A DNA stretch of 64,000 bases from the NCBI RefSeq assembly GCF_001949145.1, contig NW_019091578.1, positions 108,859 to 172,858 of the forward strand, given 5' to 3'. The notes below the pieces were generated by a model. That model ran no database searches. It worked only from the letters and a program-made list of their open reading frames with translations, and was not told where the DNA came from. Positions 47,060 to 60,900 of the stretch are shown in pieces (position 1 is the stretch's first letter; each line of letters opens with the position of its first letter). The position numbers and the translations under genes were made by a program. Source of the stretch: Acanthaster planci (lineage: Eukaryota > Echinodermata > Asteroidea > Valvatida > Acanthasteridae).

Positions 47060-49564
47060 GTTGGAACCGAAGCTGTGGCAGTGCTCGAAACAGTAAAGCG
47101 CCCTCTTTCAGCCTGTTAATGTTTAATTTTTACTTGCAACTTCCCTCACTCGTACTCAAGCAGGTGGTTTACCATTATATGCAAATTGCTATTTAAACCG
47201 CCGCACTACTGGTGGTGGTTGTAAATTCATCATTTTCACCATTGTAGTACGAACACTGCTTGTATTAGCCAGAGTGCGTTGCGTTTGGCGACAACAGCCG
47301 AATCTGTTGTCTCAGTTCTAGGCCCGGTCTTTTATTCGGTGTTTCGTGTTAGTATAACTTATTACCTTTTAAATACTTGCGTAAATTTTTCTCGACACTT
47401 TGTGAACCCGTTTCGGAGACAGTATGTTATTTTAACAATAAAAAATCCCTGAGCAAGACATCTAGCTAATTTTACTTAATGAGTGATTTTCAGATCGATA
47501 ACAATAACGAAAGGTCGTCGTATGATATAGCCATGAATAATAAGGATGATCATGTTGTTAATTTCAACAGCATTTCGAGCTCTATCGGTGTGCATGTACG
47601 GTGGTCATCACATACCGGCCACACATTTCGCTCATGATTCAGTTGGTTTGCATCTCTTTTTTAATAGGTCACCCCATGGTCTGCTTGCCTGTTGTATGTA
47701 ATAACTTCTATGCTTCATTATGTCGACTTCAATCACATTGCCTCCCCAATCTAAAAAGGCTGGGAAAAAAATTGGTTTGAAAAAAAAGTTACTTCGTGAT
47801 GCATGGAGGAAGGAAAGTATGGTGACAGTTTAAAATCATGCAAGTCATACTGCAATTAGGAAAGACTCATTCACTCTAACAGTTTATGATCTCTAAGTAC
47901 AATTGCTAGGCTTAGCCATGCAAAAATAGGAAGAACAAAAATGGTCAACCTGATATAAGATCAACCATAAATCACACTTCGTAAACCACAACTGAGTTTC
48001 ATCATGCCTCAAGTAGAGTTGGTCGAAGCACGCCGAATCTCGGTTTTCACCATTCTGTGGTGGAAAATGGGTTTCAACTTTTCAGTTTTTGTTGACGGGA
48101 AGGATTTTGTGTAAAGCGTGGATATTTGTTGCTATGAATTTTTTTAAAATTCTTGTTACCGGCCGCGAGTAACAAAAGACGGCGATTCAATTTCGCGCCA
48201 CCTCAGCTCCTTACTCCAATGGGCCAAACAAAATGCAGTCTTGGAAATACGCAAAGTTATTCAAGGCGCCAAACTTTGGCATGCTCACCTCGTAGCGCTA
48301 TGCTACATGACATAGCGCTGTTCATGTTACGCATGATGAACCACAACTTCGGTTAGTCAACTGGGGTCTGCATGTCTAGGGCCGGGCATCGCCACGTGGT
48401 CGCAGCTTTGGCAGGTCACATGTACAGTCGTAATCGAAGTTCTTCAAGTTGGAAGTCAAGGTTACCCCTTTTTGGTAGTTTGGTAAGTTCATGTTTACAG
48501 ATTATGGTCGTGTATAGAAGTGTTCCTTTTCTCACGGAAGAGCTGTCAAGATGGTCTGCTGTAACTGTGAAGAGATTCTGCACAGTACAGGCAACCTGGC
48601 CTGATAAAATCGAGAGTCCACAAAAATTCGGCCATGTAGGGCCTTTTGTTATTTTATAGAGATTACAGTCAAAGTGGGGGCGTAGTTACAGACTCGTGTA
48701 GGGGGTGGGTACGGACATTTGGTGATAGGCTAAACCATCAGGAAAGCCCATAGCTTTACAAGTGTACCCCCAAAAAATTGTGGACTCCTCTACTTGAAGT
48801 GGGATTGGGCAAATTGAGTTATCATGGTACCTCCATGGTTAGACTTCCTTCAAAATGTGAAAAATGCAGGCCTATGGAAAGACGTGTTAAGTAATGCTTT
48901 ATACATCAAAATCTACGATTTCAATCTTTACACTCTGAGATAAATTTTTTATGGAGGGTGCTGTATAAAAAATTCTGAATTATTATTAAAGATAAGCGAC
49001 CTTTAGTTAGGCAGACATTTTGTTGACTGAAATTCGACAGTTTCAGTTATTCCACATGAAATGAATCAAATTTGTTGCATTAATTTGTCATGTTTTGCAT
49101 GATATAACTTGCTCATTATCCGCTCCGAGTGGAACAAAAGCTTGGGGCGGATAGTGACCATGGTGGAGTATTGAGACTCTGAATTGGGATCAAATGGGGA
49201 AATAAGTTGGAAAGTGGGCCCAGTGAGGGGACCGGGGTTGTTTAAACCATTAAACTGGTTATGAATTTGACACGTGCCTTTTAGCCCCAGGGGAAAATAC
49301 AAGAAAATCATTACACATATTAGTTTCTCCTGCACCAGTTGTGTAAATGTGTATGCTTGCTTTGTTTTATTCAGGCTTCCGATTTGTCGCTCAGTGTATT
49401 GTTTTCTGAAACCAGTACCGATATGTGTCCTTGTTTACAGATGTCAGCACCCCCAAAGGAAGAATAGTGTATTCATTGCCTCAATGAAAACTGAGTCAAG
49501 ATGTCAATTGAATTCTACATTTTGACTAAGCTATAGTCTTTTATATTTCAGGTTGTTCATTAAG
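47060..49564. other. Divergent promoter region of TMEM115 and the EXD1/Egl-like gene
   Basis: No protein-like ORF. A GC-richer, CpG-containing block lies at about 48150-48430. A strong donor TTTG|GTAAGT at 48482/48483 could end a non-coding first exon of the plus-strand gene, spliced to the acceptor at 49550-49551. The rest shows nothing recognisable. Confidence 0.45.
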
Positions 49565-52500
49565 ATGGCATATTTCACAGAAGCAACGCCACACACACCT
49601 GCACATTTTTCCAAGCGTGAATCAGACCTTTATGACCTAGAAGAAGTAGATGCAGTTCTGGGTGCGCACTCCCAAGTTCTTGAAGTCTGTGATAAATGGG
49701 CCGTGGTCAGTGTGGCAAACTGCTGCAGGGCTATAGTCTTTAAGGGCAAGATTTGTCGTGGCAACGTTCCTCATGTCTGCAAAATGGGAGATTATTTGTG
49801 TCCTGGGTACAACGTTGTTGTTGATGTTCGGCGTCTCAAGAAAGGCGATGCCGAGGCTCGCAGACAGCAGTGTGGCTGGGTGGTGACAAAGATTGTCCGA
49901 GAGGAAGTGACTCCACTCTCACCAGCATACTACAGAGATCACGGCAACTTGTTTGACTTTATGGATAAAGGCAAAAGGCGGGGCAACTCAGCATCATTAA
50001 GACCAAGAGAAATTGATCAGCTTGGAGGTTGGACAGGAGAGGCTGTACACTTAATCCGTAGCTTTCTGTCTAGTTGGAATGGTATTTCCTTGGCTGGTTT
50101 GATGGACAATCTACAGAGTGCAAAGCCTATCATAAAGGATGCACTCTACTGTGTTAAGGCTCTTAGAGATTTTGTGGAGAGTCAACCACGGTTCTTCACT
50201 TTGACATCTCAAGGTTTTGTCTATCTCCAAGGGGGGCATCGAGCCAGCTGCATTGAAAATGAGATCAAGAGCAGGCTACCTAGAATGGATATTGGCATCT
50301 TTGGAGATAATGCGGTCATCGTGCATAAGCCGTGGCATGTAGGCGGTATCATCAAACCAGTCATACGAGATGAAGACACCAGAGTGGTCGCATTGGATAC
50401 TGAGAGAGCTTCCAACAGTTAGTACTTAGTTTTAAGATGGCCAGGTTTGGTCATACATGTATAAAAACTTTCAAAATTTGCTGAGCAATTAAAGTTAACA
50501 AATCTTGCAGTTTATTGTTTATTACATGTCTTGTTCAGTGATTTATCTATCAACCTGTTAAGTAACATTAAGTAATGTTGTAAAAACATTTGTTTTTACT
50601 TACAGGTGATTGTGAATACTTATCAACTGTTCAAATTGCCATTATTGATAGTGTCTGCCCAACTCCTTTCATATTTGATGTTTTATATTGGTCCAATCGG
50701 GATTTCAAGACTAGCAAACTCAAGCATCTTTTGGAGAGTGAGCGTGTTTTGAAGGTACGATTACAACTCAAGCAGTTTTGAAAGTTGTGTTGTGCCTTTC
50801 ATCAAAAGCAAATGAGCAAACCAGATCTCTGATTGAAAATTGTAGCAGACTGCAACCAACATTGACAAATTTACATTGTCACTTGTGTTACTTTCACCTC
50901 ATGACTTGTGGCTGTGTCCCTCTTTAGACCAATTTAAAAATCAGCTGAGAATGTTTAACGCAGGACAAACTAAGGCCTAGGCTATACGCAATGCTACTGC
51001 CGTTCCAAATTCAAATTATTCAATTTCTTAAAGTTTGGCATGGCGTTTAGTGCAATTCGGCTCGGCAAATTGACTTTGGCAATGCAAGCCCTTTAGCTCA
51101 ACAGAGTATGCAACACTATCAGTCCAAATGGCAGTGGTATAACAGTGCTTTATTTAAGTTGGGCATTTAATGCAACTGCCATGCTATTGCCGCTCTCATC
51201 TTACTTAAGTTCACCATGGCAGTAGCACGGTGTCTAGTCTTGGCCTAACCTTCTCCAATCTCAGTTCAAAGATGAGGAAAACCTGGGTATGGTGGATGCA
51301 AAAGCAGAACAGTTTTGTTAATTGCAGGCCAAGAGAATGTTATGATTGTAACTTAAAAGCAAAAAAAGGTCAAACAGTACTACAGTATGATCACATTCAT
51401 ACATGGGAAACTATTCTCATTTGGGTACTACATAGACACTTTCAGTGTGCCTCTGTCTCATATGCTAATTGAGCAGAATATCTGGTTCTTTCCTGACAGG
51501 TGGTACATGACTGCAGAGGTGACAGTGCTGTATTGGAGAGATATGGTATCACACTGAGGAATGTATTTGATACTGCTGTGAGTGTGTCCTATTTTTAAAG
51601 TATTTTTTAAGTATGCAGGGTAAATCATCTACATGTATTCTGAATAGCCTGTGAAGGTTTCTGCTTGACTGAAAAACGAATTTGTTTTTACAAGTGTAGT
51701 ACCTTTCCCAAACAAAGTAAACTTTGTACTTCCACTGTTTGGACTGCTGATTGTTTAATAATCCTTAAAAATGGGAATGAGGGCTGTTACTTGTCTTGAA
51801 AATTTCCAAGTCGGGCAGGACAAAAAATCCAAAATTAATGATACAGAATGTTTTGTTACAGAATGAGACTAAGCAGTTGTCTCCACAGCAGAAACCACAA
51901 GGCCATAAATTCCAGAACTGATTTATTCCTACTTGAGTGTACAGAACCGAATCTCCGTGAATGGCCATGTTAGCCAACAAGCTTAAAACCTTAGCTAGAG
52001 AAAATGTACAATCCTTAAACTATAGTAGAGTTGGGAGGGGTTCAAGACTGCAGCATGGATCTCAAATCCATACATTTAACATGTCATTTCTACAGGTTGC
52101 CCATACCACCATCATGGAACAGTCCAATGTGGGATATACTCCACCCCCTAACTTCACCCGGCTCTGTGAGGTATTTGGCCGTTTCACTCCACAGAGAAAC
52201 TCTAAGGTAGTCTATCAGGGTAATCGTAATTTCTGGGCCAAGAGACCATTGACTGACAACATGATTGACCATGCTGCGAGTGATGTGATGGGGTTGGCTA
52301 CAAATGTCTATGAGAATATGAGAAGGTGAGTTGAATGACCCGTTGAGTGGACAGCTGACCCACATCAGTGACAGGAGGCAACATTCTCCCAGATTTGGAA
52401 ATTACTATGGCCAAGTACCCATCAATTATACTGGCTTACATAGGTTGGATAGTAGGCTTTAAAAGAAAGCACAAATTGTGGCAAACAATACCAACGCTGT

Positions 52501-53070
52501 TGACCCTATCATTGTTCAGTGAGGTAGGAAACTGCCATGCTGCACCAGCCAGTGTCTGACTTATTTGTGAGGCAGCATTCATACATCCAGACCAATCTGG
52601 CAGTTTCTAATTTATATGAATTCTGCCAGGAAAATACAATTTTCTAAACACCACAAATTTGTCAAAGGGGGTCATTACCTTGGCTGCTCATAAAGACTTA
52701 ACTGCAGTGTGGCAGTCAAGTCTGGCACAAAGCTTGAGTTATCCAATATCAGTTATAAATCCATCATAAGTCCCAAGTTTAAGTCATAGGGTGTTCCACT
52801 GAACTTTAACAAAGGCATTCTTCTCACTGTTCATTCTCTAATAATTATTACCAATGAGATGACTTGTGGTTTTACTCATGACCAAACATGGGGTGGTAAA
52901 AAGGTCCTGAAAGGTTTAGCATCAAGGAAATCTTTGAAGGGTTAGGGCTGTTTTTTCATTGGGAACAAAAACCAAGGGTACAATGAAGTTTATATCTTTT
53001 CTCCAGCTTCATGAACCCAGCTTGGAAGTCCCGATTTGATGCTCTGTGTGCCAAGAGCCTTGGCCATTGA
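49565..53070 (+). CDS. EXD1/Egalitarian-like DEDD 3'-5' exonuclease-fold protein
   Basis: Exons: 49565-50417, 50606-50754, 51500-51577, 52096-52325, 53007-53070; 457 aa. The C-terminal half is an RNase D/WRN-type exonuclease domain closest to Drosophila Egalitarian and animal EXD1: IFDVL, VLKVVHDCRGDSAVL, ITLRNVFDTAVAH and NFWAKRPLTDNM. Candidate catalytic residues are Asp278 and Glu280 (DTE), Asp338 or Asp342 (HDCRGD) and Asp423. The ExoIII position, Tyr in Egalitarian (YAAGD, from memory), reads H-A-A-S-D, with His419. Residues about 30-130 form a Cys-containing beta-rich-looking domain I do not recognise; 165-215 resembles the helical RNA-binding region upstream of the nuclease in Egalitarian. 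EXD1 is an inactive nuclease acting as an RNA adaptor in piRNA biogenesis, and Egalitarian binds localised mRNAs; either role is possible. The ATG follows a 5' UTR acceptor at 49551. AATAAA at 53511 ends the transcript. Confidence 0.85.
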
Positions 53071-54972
53071 AAATGACATCGTAGGCAAGCAACATTCCAA
53101 GTCAAGGATGGAGTAGCAAGGACTGGTTTCTGAAAATTTGGACACAATATGGCAGTGTTCAACACAAAGGCTCCGAAGAAAACCATCTTGTGCCCTAAAA
53201 ATTCTTTCCTTACTGGTGTATGAAAGCAAAGAATAACACGTTCTGTGATAAGAATGTTTTTAAAATATTGTTTAGAGTGAATCAGTGTCCATCACCATGC
53301 AGGTATATGAAAAGCATCTGGACATGTCACTGACCCCTGACCCCAAATCAGGGAAATGTGGCTGGAAAAATAACTTACCAGTCTGTTTATGTGACGATTC
53401 TGATTGGCCACACATGTCCAGTGTTTTTCAGAAACAGATTTACAAACATCGACCAGGTTTGGAGAGTTGGGTCACCTATTTGTTAACAATGCAAAGGTTT
53501 TTCTTTTCTGAATAAATTCCAATAAATTGCTTTGGAAAGCCCCGGTAAATGACTGATAATGGCCACTGCTTGAAGTGGTTAGAGAATGTGCATTGTTCAT
53601 AAAAGTGACCTAGTCCATAAATGGGGTTTGTGAATCACCTAATCATATTTTGTTCAGACAGTGTTCTAGAGAGATCCCAATACATGCATAAACATCAGTA
53701 TGTAGGGCTCATGTTTACATGTATCCAATCCATCACACTCCCATTTGGGAAGTGGTGGCTTTTGTTTTTCCATTTTACAAGCAAAGAGGACTTATAGACC
53801 ATTCAAGTATTTTTTCACGTGCCTCTCAAAGTCCAGATAATAGTTTCTTAGATATGGAATTAACTTTTAAAAGCATACCATTACTAAGAAACTTGTGATA
53901 ATGTGAAAGAAACCTTAAATGATTAGAAACTGTAGGGTTGCCAATATTACTTGAAAAACCAGTTATAAAGTTTACATACAGTACATAGAGTTTTTGTTTT
54001 CTGTTGTCACTGTTGAGAAATTCAGATTTCCTCTTTAACTGTAAAATGCTTTTATATGTTGTCTGACTGGTTTATTTCCTCCTCTAAGTGTTCTGATTTC
54101 CTCTAGCAAAATTTGTTTCAAGTTCCCAGTTCAGAAAGAATGGGCTTTACTGTTCAATCAAAAAAGTAAAACGATAAAAACAAATGAAACAGTAAAACAA
54201 AAAGTACTTAAAATACTCCAAAAATGGTTTGATAATGATTAACCTCTGTTTCATATTTAAAGAATGTCATCCAATTTTTTCAAGTTTCCACAAATTAATT
54301 TCCATTTTGGGGGTCTCTACTCCTGTACTCATTTTAACAATGCATAATACATCTTGTGATGAATCACTATTCTCATAATTTTAATGATTTTGTCCCCAGA
54401 AAGTGCCAAACTTTTAAGTCTTATAAAAATTCAAACATGGACTCAACATTTATACCTTCCAAAAGTATCTTCCAAAACTTGAGACTTCAGGTTGCATAAG
54501 TTTAAGCTTTGTCCCTTTGGTATCCCAGTCACATAAATGAAGATAATATTATTTGAAAAATTAAAGATGTAGTCAAAAAAAATGTTCAAAAAGATTTCTG
54601 TGATAAGAAGTACTTTTCAATCAAGTGATTGCTCTTTAATGTGCCATGTGTCAGCTTCTATCAATGCTCAATTGATACCAGTTCGAGGGGTCATGACCAT
54701 ATAAAACAGTAAATATTACAAAAATTGAGTAACTTCTAATGACTTTAATTTGTAATTTTCCCGCTTGAATTCTGGGGATGGTAGTCTGTTTGAAATGTAT
54801 AAAACTCACAGACATTAAAGGAGAATGTAAAAATATAGCTGTTTCCAGAAGTAGTTATATGTACAGGGCGTCATGTATAAAGCAGGGTTCATAGAAACAA
54901 AGTACTTCCATGCTTTCTTAGGTTTTCCACTACTTATTTTCCTTCACCTCTAAACTAGTCTTGGGTTCAACT
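53071..54972. other. Convergent 3' regions of the EXD1/Egl-like and Nudix genes
   Basis: The first 450 bp are the plus-strand 3' UTR; AATAAA occurs at 53511 and 53521. An open frame at 53285-53515 lies downstream of the stop and shows no family resemblance. The remainder is AT-rich and shows no further gene. Confidence 0.5.
53511..53526 (+). terminator. Paired polyadenylation signals of the EXD1/Egl-like gene
   Basis: Two AATAAA hexamers, at 53511-53516 and 53521-53526, about 440 nt after the stop codon, in an AT-rich context. Confidence 0.6.
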
Positions 54973-57900
54973 TCACCTGAACAAACTTGAAGGGTCATCA
55001 GTATGCAGACCTTGCAGAAACAGGACATAATTAGGATCTGAAAACAGGAAGATTGAAAGGAAAATTTGTGAGTTAATCCTTGCCATTCCCAAGAGTCTGG
55101 GGGAGGCGAATCGGACATCCTATATCTACAGTCATGACAGTATACTTCATAGTTGAATAATTAGCAAGAACTTGCAAAGATAGTCCAAAGGGATCCTTCA
55201 AATGGCATAAACTCAAAGAAATTTCTTCTGTTATGAAATACTTCAAACAAGTATCTGGAGCCTTAGGGATATTTGCCAGAAGTTTTTAAGGTGCTAGAAT
55301 TTGCCATATTTTTCAGTTCCTTGCCATTGTTTTTTTAAAGTTACAAACTTGTTTACAAATTAAGATAAGGTATTCAAACTGTCTGTATTTGAAGCTGAGT
55401 ATGAAAGAAAGCCTGGAAACTTAATTTCTCAGTTTTTTTCAGGAAGTTATGGCATGGCCAAGTAAACTACGCTGTGACACTACATGTATGCCTGAACTAC
55501 ATGTGCCGTTTTCAGTTGATTTTTTTTAGGTGAGGCCATGAGGGGTAAATAATTTTAAATACAAACACACTGAAGTTAAAGACAGTGGTACATATGAGGT
55601 AATGTTTTCTGGCCAAAATACCAGTTTAATATATCAGTGTGAGTTTCAAGTTTGCCCAAGAAGTGCCTAAAAGTTGGAGTATCTTCATAAAGTTTATATC
55701 ATATTTTTCTTCTCTTTTTACTGCTTTTTTCAGCACCTTTATTAAACAGGTGTATACTTACATTACACAATTTATATTTGAAGGTGAAACTTTAGTTATA
55801 AATTGCCAGTCTGCAATTGTACTCTAGAACAATGGACTCACAAATGTCACGCAAATGTTGATTCTGTCAAACTGATATTAAAGATGTAATCATACATTAA
55901 TGCATGACACCTGCCTCTTCAAATTTTTTTCTTTGAAACAATGTTTTCATTAAATATGACATACAGCTACATTGTGGTTTAACAGACTGATTTTAAAGAC
56001 TTAGAAATGACATTTTGTAAAAGCATAGCCAATTTTGTTAATCATAGCGATGGATTAAACCATTTGTACCAAACGTCATTTTCCATTGAAAAATACTAAA
56101 CCTAACACAAAATTTGATGAAAAGTTTAAAAATAATGATGAAAATGACTGTTGATGGCATTAAGAAAGCTATTTTGCAAAATATATGTACATCCTTTCAA
56201 GTTGGATTTTTTCCGGTAAGGGACAACTCGTGATACTTTTGGCCAGTTAAAATGACAAAAGTGTACTCAAACCAGTTTAAGATTTTGCATAGTATTTGTA
56301 AACAAGAAGTTTACTTTCATACATTTAATCTTTTGTTATATATTTGTGGAATTTTGTTTTTCATGATTCCGTCCAGTATCCCTGATACTTTGACAAAATA
56401 AACTTGAATTGATTCTATTCAAATTAACAACGTGTTCAATTGTATGAGCTGTGCATGCACAAAGTTAATCGTGAATTATCAATACTTTTTGCAGGTATTT
56501 CAAGTTCAGCAAGTTCAATCTAAATATCAGCATTGACTTCTATCTTTTACACCTAGAAACTCTTGAATTTTTATTGAATTCATTCATTTAAATATCCCAG
56601 AACTGGTGTTGCTTCAAAAACCCGACCCCCAAAAAACCCTGCAGAACCAAGAGTTATTCATAACACAATGCAAGCTGCCCTAGGGCAGTAACAAACCTGT
56701 TTACTGTGGGAAAACCTTGTTTCAATGTGTTCAAACATACACAGCCCAAGCATGAATTTTCATAGAGTTGGTGGAGAAAGATTTAAAGGGTGACTTGCTT
56801 TCCCAAAAAAAATCGCAACTCACCATTTCTGATATTCAGGAAAAATTTCAAATAATTTGAAGAAGGCTTAGAAACATCAATTTCAAGAACCCCAAAGTCT
56901 TGTTGATAAGTGACTCGTATAAAAACTGAAGTGTACAGGTAAATTTTATTTATACACATTGCAGTGGCAAATCCATGTGTTCTCTGATGCAAAGTAATTC
57001 TTATGTTGTTCTGAGATTGTTTCAGCCAACTTCACTTAGATCATTTTTTTCATCATGCAGATCAAATCACTTTGTATCTAAGCATTAAAACGTTGTTTAT
57101 TCAATAATAAGCAACCTGGTACACATCTCTGTTGTTTACATGTGTACTTGTAAACAGAAAAACAATAGCCATTTCCCAAGACATTAAGTTGTATTCTCAC
57201 CAAAGTAACTTTAAATGTTTGTCACATCTAACTTGTCATATGCAAGTTAAGTCACTATTGTCACTATTGTACCAGGGCCACTCTTCTTAAACAGCCTCTT
57301 CAATCTTTGCCCCCCCCCAAAGGAAAACTTTTTGAGACTGATCAACAATTGTATCATTCTACAATTAGAGGCATGAACATCATTTTCTTTTTAATTCCCA
57401 GAGGTTAGGGTTACTGAAAGGACTAGTAAGCAGAAACTCATTGAAATGAATAACATCACCAGCACAGATACCCCCATGTCCAATGCCTATACACACTCTA
57501 GACTATTGTTACCTAACGGTAACACATCCCCTCTAGATGTCTGTAAAGAATTCCTGAGATTCTGATCAAACAATGACCAACACAAAGGTGGGGGGGGTGC
57601 TCTCCGCCCCATATCTTGCATCATATGCCAGCACAGCCCTGGGCATATTGTACACCTGTGCCTTTTGTATATTATCTAATATTATTGAAATCAGGTGGCA
57701 GATCCCAAGGCAACCCGTTAATATGGCTGAGTTGGTTTCAAATTGCACAGCAGTGTACAGTACAAATGCTCCCACAACTCATGAAGCCATAGGGAGAGAA
57801 GGATGTTGCTTTATTAGATGTAAAAAGGAATAAAATTGTTACTGCAAACTGTAAGTAGGACTTGTCAGGCAGTGACCTTTGAAACTGTGGTCAGCAACAA

Positions 57901-60900
57901 CAAAGTGATATACACCAACTACTGCTAAAATAACATCAGAAATGTAACCTGCTGTTGACTGCCTTCTGAAAATTCTGACCAAATCTACAATAAAAATGGA
58001 GGGCCTGACATTTCAGTTCTAAAATAATCTTTCTCAAAGACAGAGTCAAGTAAACAAACACAACCAAAGACTAATTTCTCACTTAATCTTATGACTCCCA
58101 TTGATGGTTAAAGCCATTCTGCCTGCAACATGTTCGTGAAATTCCATATCTATTGAAACTGTAAACAAAAAATGAGTTGACTACTTATTTTTTAGATTAA
58201 ATATGACTCACCTGTATCTGCAGTCAGGAATCCCCTACGAATCAGGAAGTCTAGTATGACTAATGCGCAGTTAGGCTTAAACTCTTGGCTGGCTATTCTG
58301 TCTTTGACCTACAAGTGGGAACAAAGTCCATTTTACAAAGCTTTATCCACACTCCTTTACTGTTAAGTTGTTTGATTGAAGCCATCATTAATGGTTTGTG
58401 TGATACCCTGTACATCTAATCATAGAAATGAATTGTCAAAAATGTCAAGTTCTTGATAACTGTAGCAGTGGCTATTTCCAAACCAGAACCTGCTGGAAAG
58501 ACTTTTTCCCCCAGAAACAATTAAGCTATTTCTATTTACAAGTGGGGACTGTCTCAGGGCTATCTGTGCAAAAACTTACGAATAAATTTGAATGAAATGC
58601 AGCAAGCTACCAGTACCAATACTTAAAGGAACCAGGAAATAGGACTTTTTTATAAATTTTACTAAAAACCTTGAAATTGCATCTTTGGGTTTCAATTAAC
58701 CTGATATTAAATTTTTGGTTTGCAATTTCAGCCCATATTTTGATGCTTTTTGGTTTTATGCTAATGCATATTTGCATATTCATGAGCAGAACTATGATGT
58801 CATCCAAGGCACTGAATCTCAATGTTGCACTGATTTGTGCACAGAAAATTTATAGATTTTTTAACCACTGCTATGGCATATTTTATTTTCTTTGGCAATT
58901 TATTGCTGTGTAAGTATATGGCAATAATCCAGCAAAAATCCTTTTCACAGAAATGTTCCCAGATAGCAAATTTGGGGTTCACAATTTGAACATGAAAATA
59001 TGCAACCTGAACCATGTCTTCCTGGAATTACATCAAAGCAAAAATGCCCTCACTTGTCCAGAAATGCTTGGTCAATTTTTAATGTTTGGAAAAGAGCACC
59101 GTTCAGTTCACGTAACTCAAAAAAGATGTCAAACAGTCTTCATACATGGAAGGAGAGTACAGAGATACACAAAAACTGATTCTAAGAAAAATTCATTTCC
59201 TGGATCCTAAGCAACCCTAATTACCTACTTCAACCATTTGGGGTGGGAGTTAAGGGGGTCATATTTCATGAAAGTACTATTTTTTTACCTCTTCCAATGT
59301 CCACAAGTAAAACTCTGTCACTTCCTCATCGTTAATCCATGGCATAAAGTCAGCAGGAAACTCCAGATCATAAACAAACTGGGTTTCATCAAACAACCCT
59401 CGTTCATCCTCATAAAAATAACTGATGATAAAGAAATGAACAAAATAATAATTAGAAATAATTTGTTGTTATGGTGTGCGGATGGAAGTCCAGTTGTGTA
59501 CCACTTCATTCAAAATTCTGGAGTATACAGTAACTTTTATGATTGTATTTTTTACACATATGTATGTACCAGTATGTTGATAAGTTAATCTGTTTAAACA
59601 GCATTTTGGAAACAAAACTAAAAAATGGCATTTTCAAATTGTCAACATTTTTATCACACTTTTATCAATGCAAAATATGGTGCCTAAATCCAGAGGTTGA
59701 TGCTCAAAGGACACAACAATCTCTTCAACATGAATCCCTTGGATCCAACCAACCTTATAGCTCCTGCAGGCTCAGCTTTCTGTGCAATGCTCTCTGGGAT
59801 AGATGCTTCTTCAGCACACTCCTTTACTAAGCAATCCTTAATCAACATTCCTGATGGTAGACCACCAGCAGCCTGCAGTGAGTAAAAAAAAAACCAGACA
59901 TTTTCTTTCCATACTGATGCTGTTAAAAGTTGTAGTTTCAGTAAGGAGCTGACACAATTGTCAAATTGTTATAATTTTAAACTTACCACATTATCCAATT
60001 TGTTTGGGAAGGTTGACTTTGTGGGTGACCTTCTTCCAATCCACATACATAACCCCTTGCTGGGATGGTGACAGTAACCGTTAAGATGGACACCATACTG
60101 CTTGATTCCAAACAGACCTAGAGCAACAAGTCCAACAAGAACATTATCAGAAAGATCTGAAACACTCATTTCAAAGGAGTCAATATGGTCTTCAAAATGT
60201 CTGAAACGTGGATTCTTTAAATTTTATTTGGTCTTCAGATTTTCGTTAAGAAGGTATCTGCGTGTATAAAGGCCAAACAATTTTGAGCTGTAAATGTACA
60301 AACTCCATTACACTTAAACACACTGATTTTCATCTTGTACCACAAAACAGCTTATAGGCTACAGCACCTTGAATATGAGTTGGTAATGTGTTTGGGGGCA
60401 TTTACATAATTGTCCACTTTCCATGAATGTACTGGTTGTTTTTTAAGCCTGGCAAAGGCTTGATTGAATATGCTGCACCCCCAAATATGCCAACATTTGT
60501 GAGTCAAATCATCAATGAGCATTTCTTACAGGTTGCTGCTCTTTCCATATTCATCAGTGTTTCATCGTGATACGAGGCACACACGGCATACATCTGTGCA
60601 GAACAAAGGCAAGCAATGAACAGAAATACATTTTAGTATTATATGTTGGGCTTGCAAAGAAAGGAATCCCATTTTTTTGTCAGTGTTAAACACTGACAAG
60701 GATTAATTGAAATCGTATTAGATTTAGTCCTGATTTTGTGGAAACTTTTTGGTGTTTTCCAACGGCACACAGTCTATGATAATGTTTGAGAAGAAGAGCT
60801 CAAAATGTCAAGATGAATTCTCTGCCTGTCTCAGATTTGGTGTTGTGTTAAGGTCTCAATATCTTAGAGACTTATGGGTTATCTCTGACTGACTAACAAC

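Noticed and set aside
48372-48659. Open frame upstream of the EXD1/Egl-like gene as an N-terminal coding exon
   Set aside because: No protein-like pattern. The next exon has its own ATG after an acceptor, so this is better read as promoter or 5' UTR.
53285-53515. Open frame after the EXD1/Egl-like gene as a further coding exon
   Set aside because: Exon 5 already gives the expected domain end (FDALC region) and a stop. This frame has no similarity, and it lies just before the poly(A) signals.
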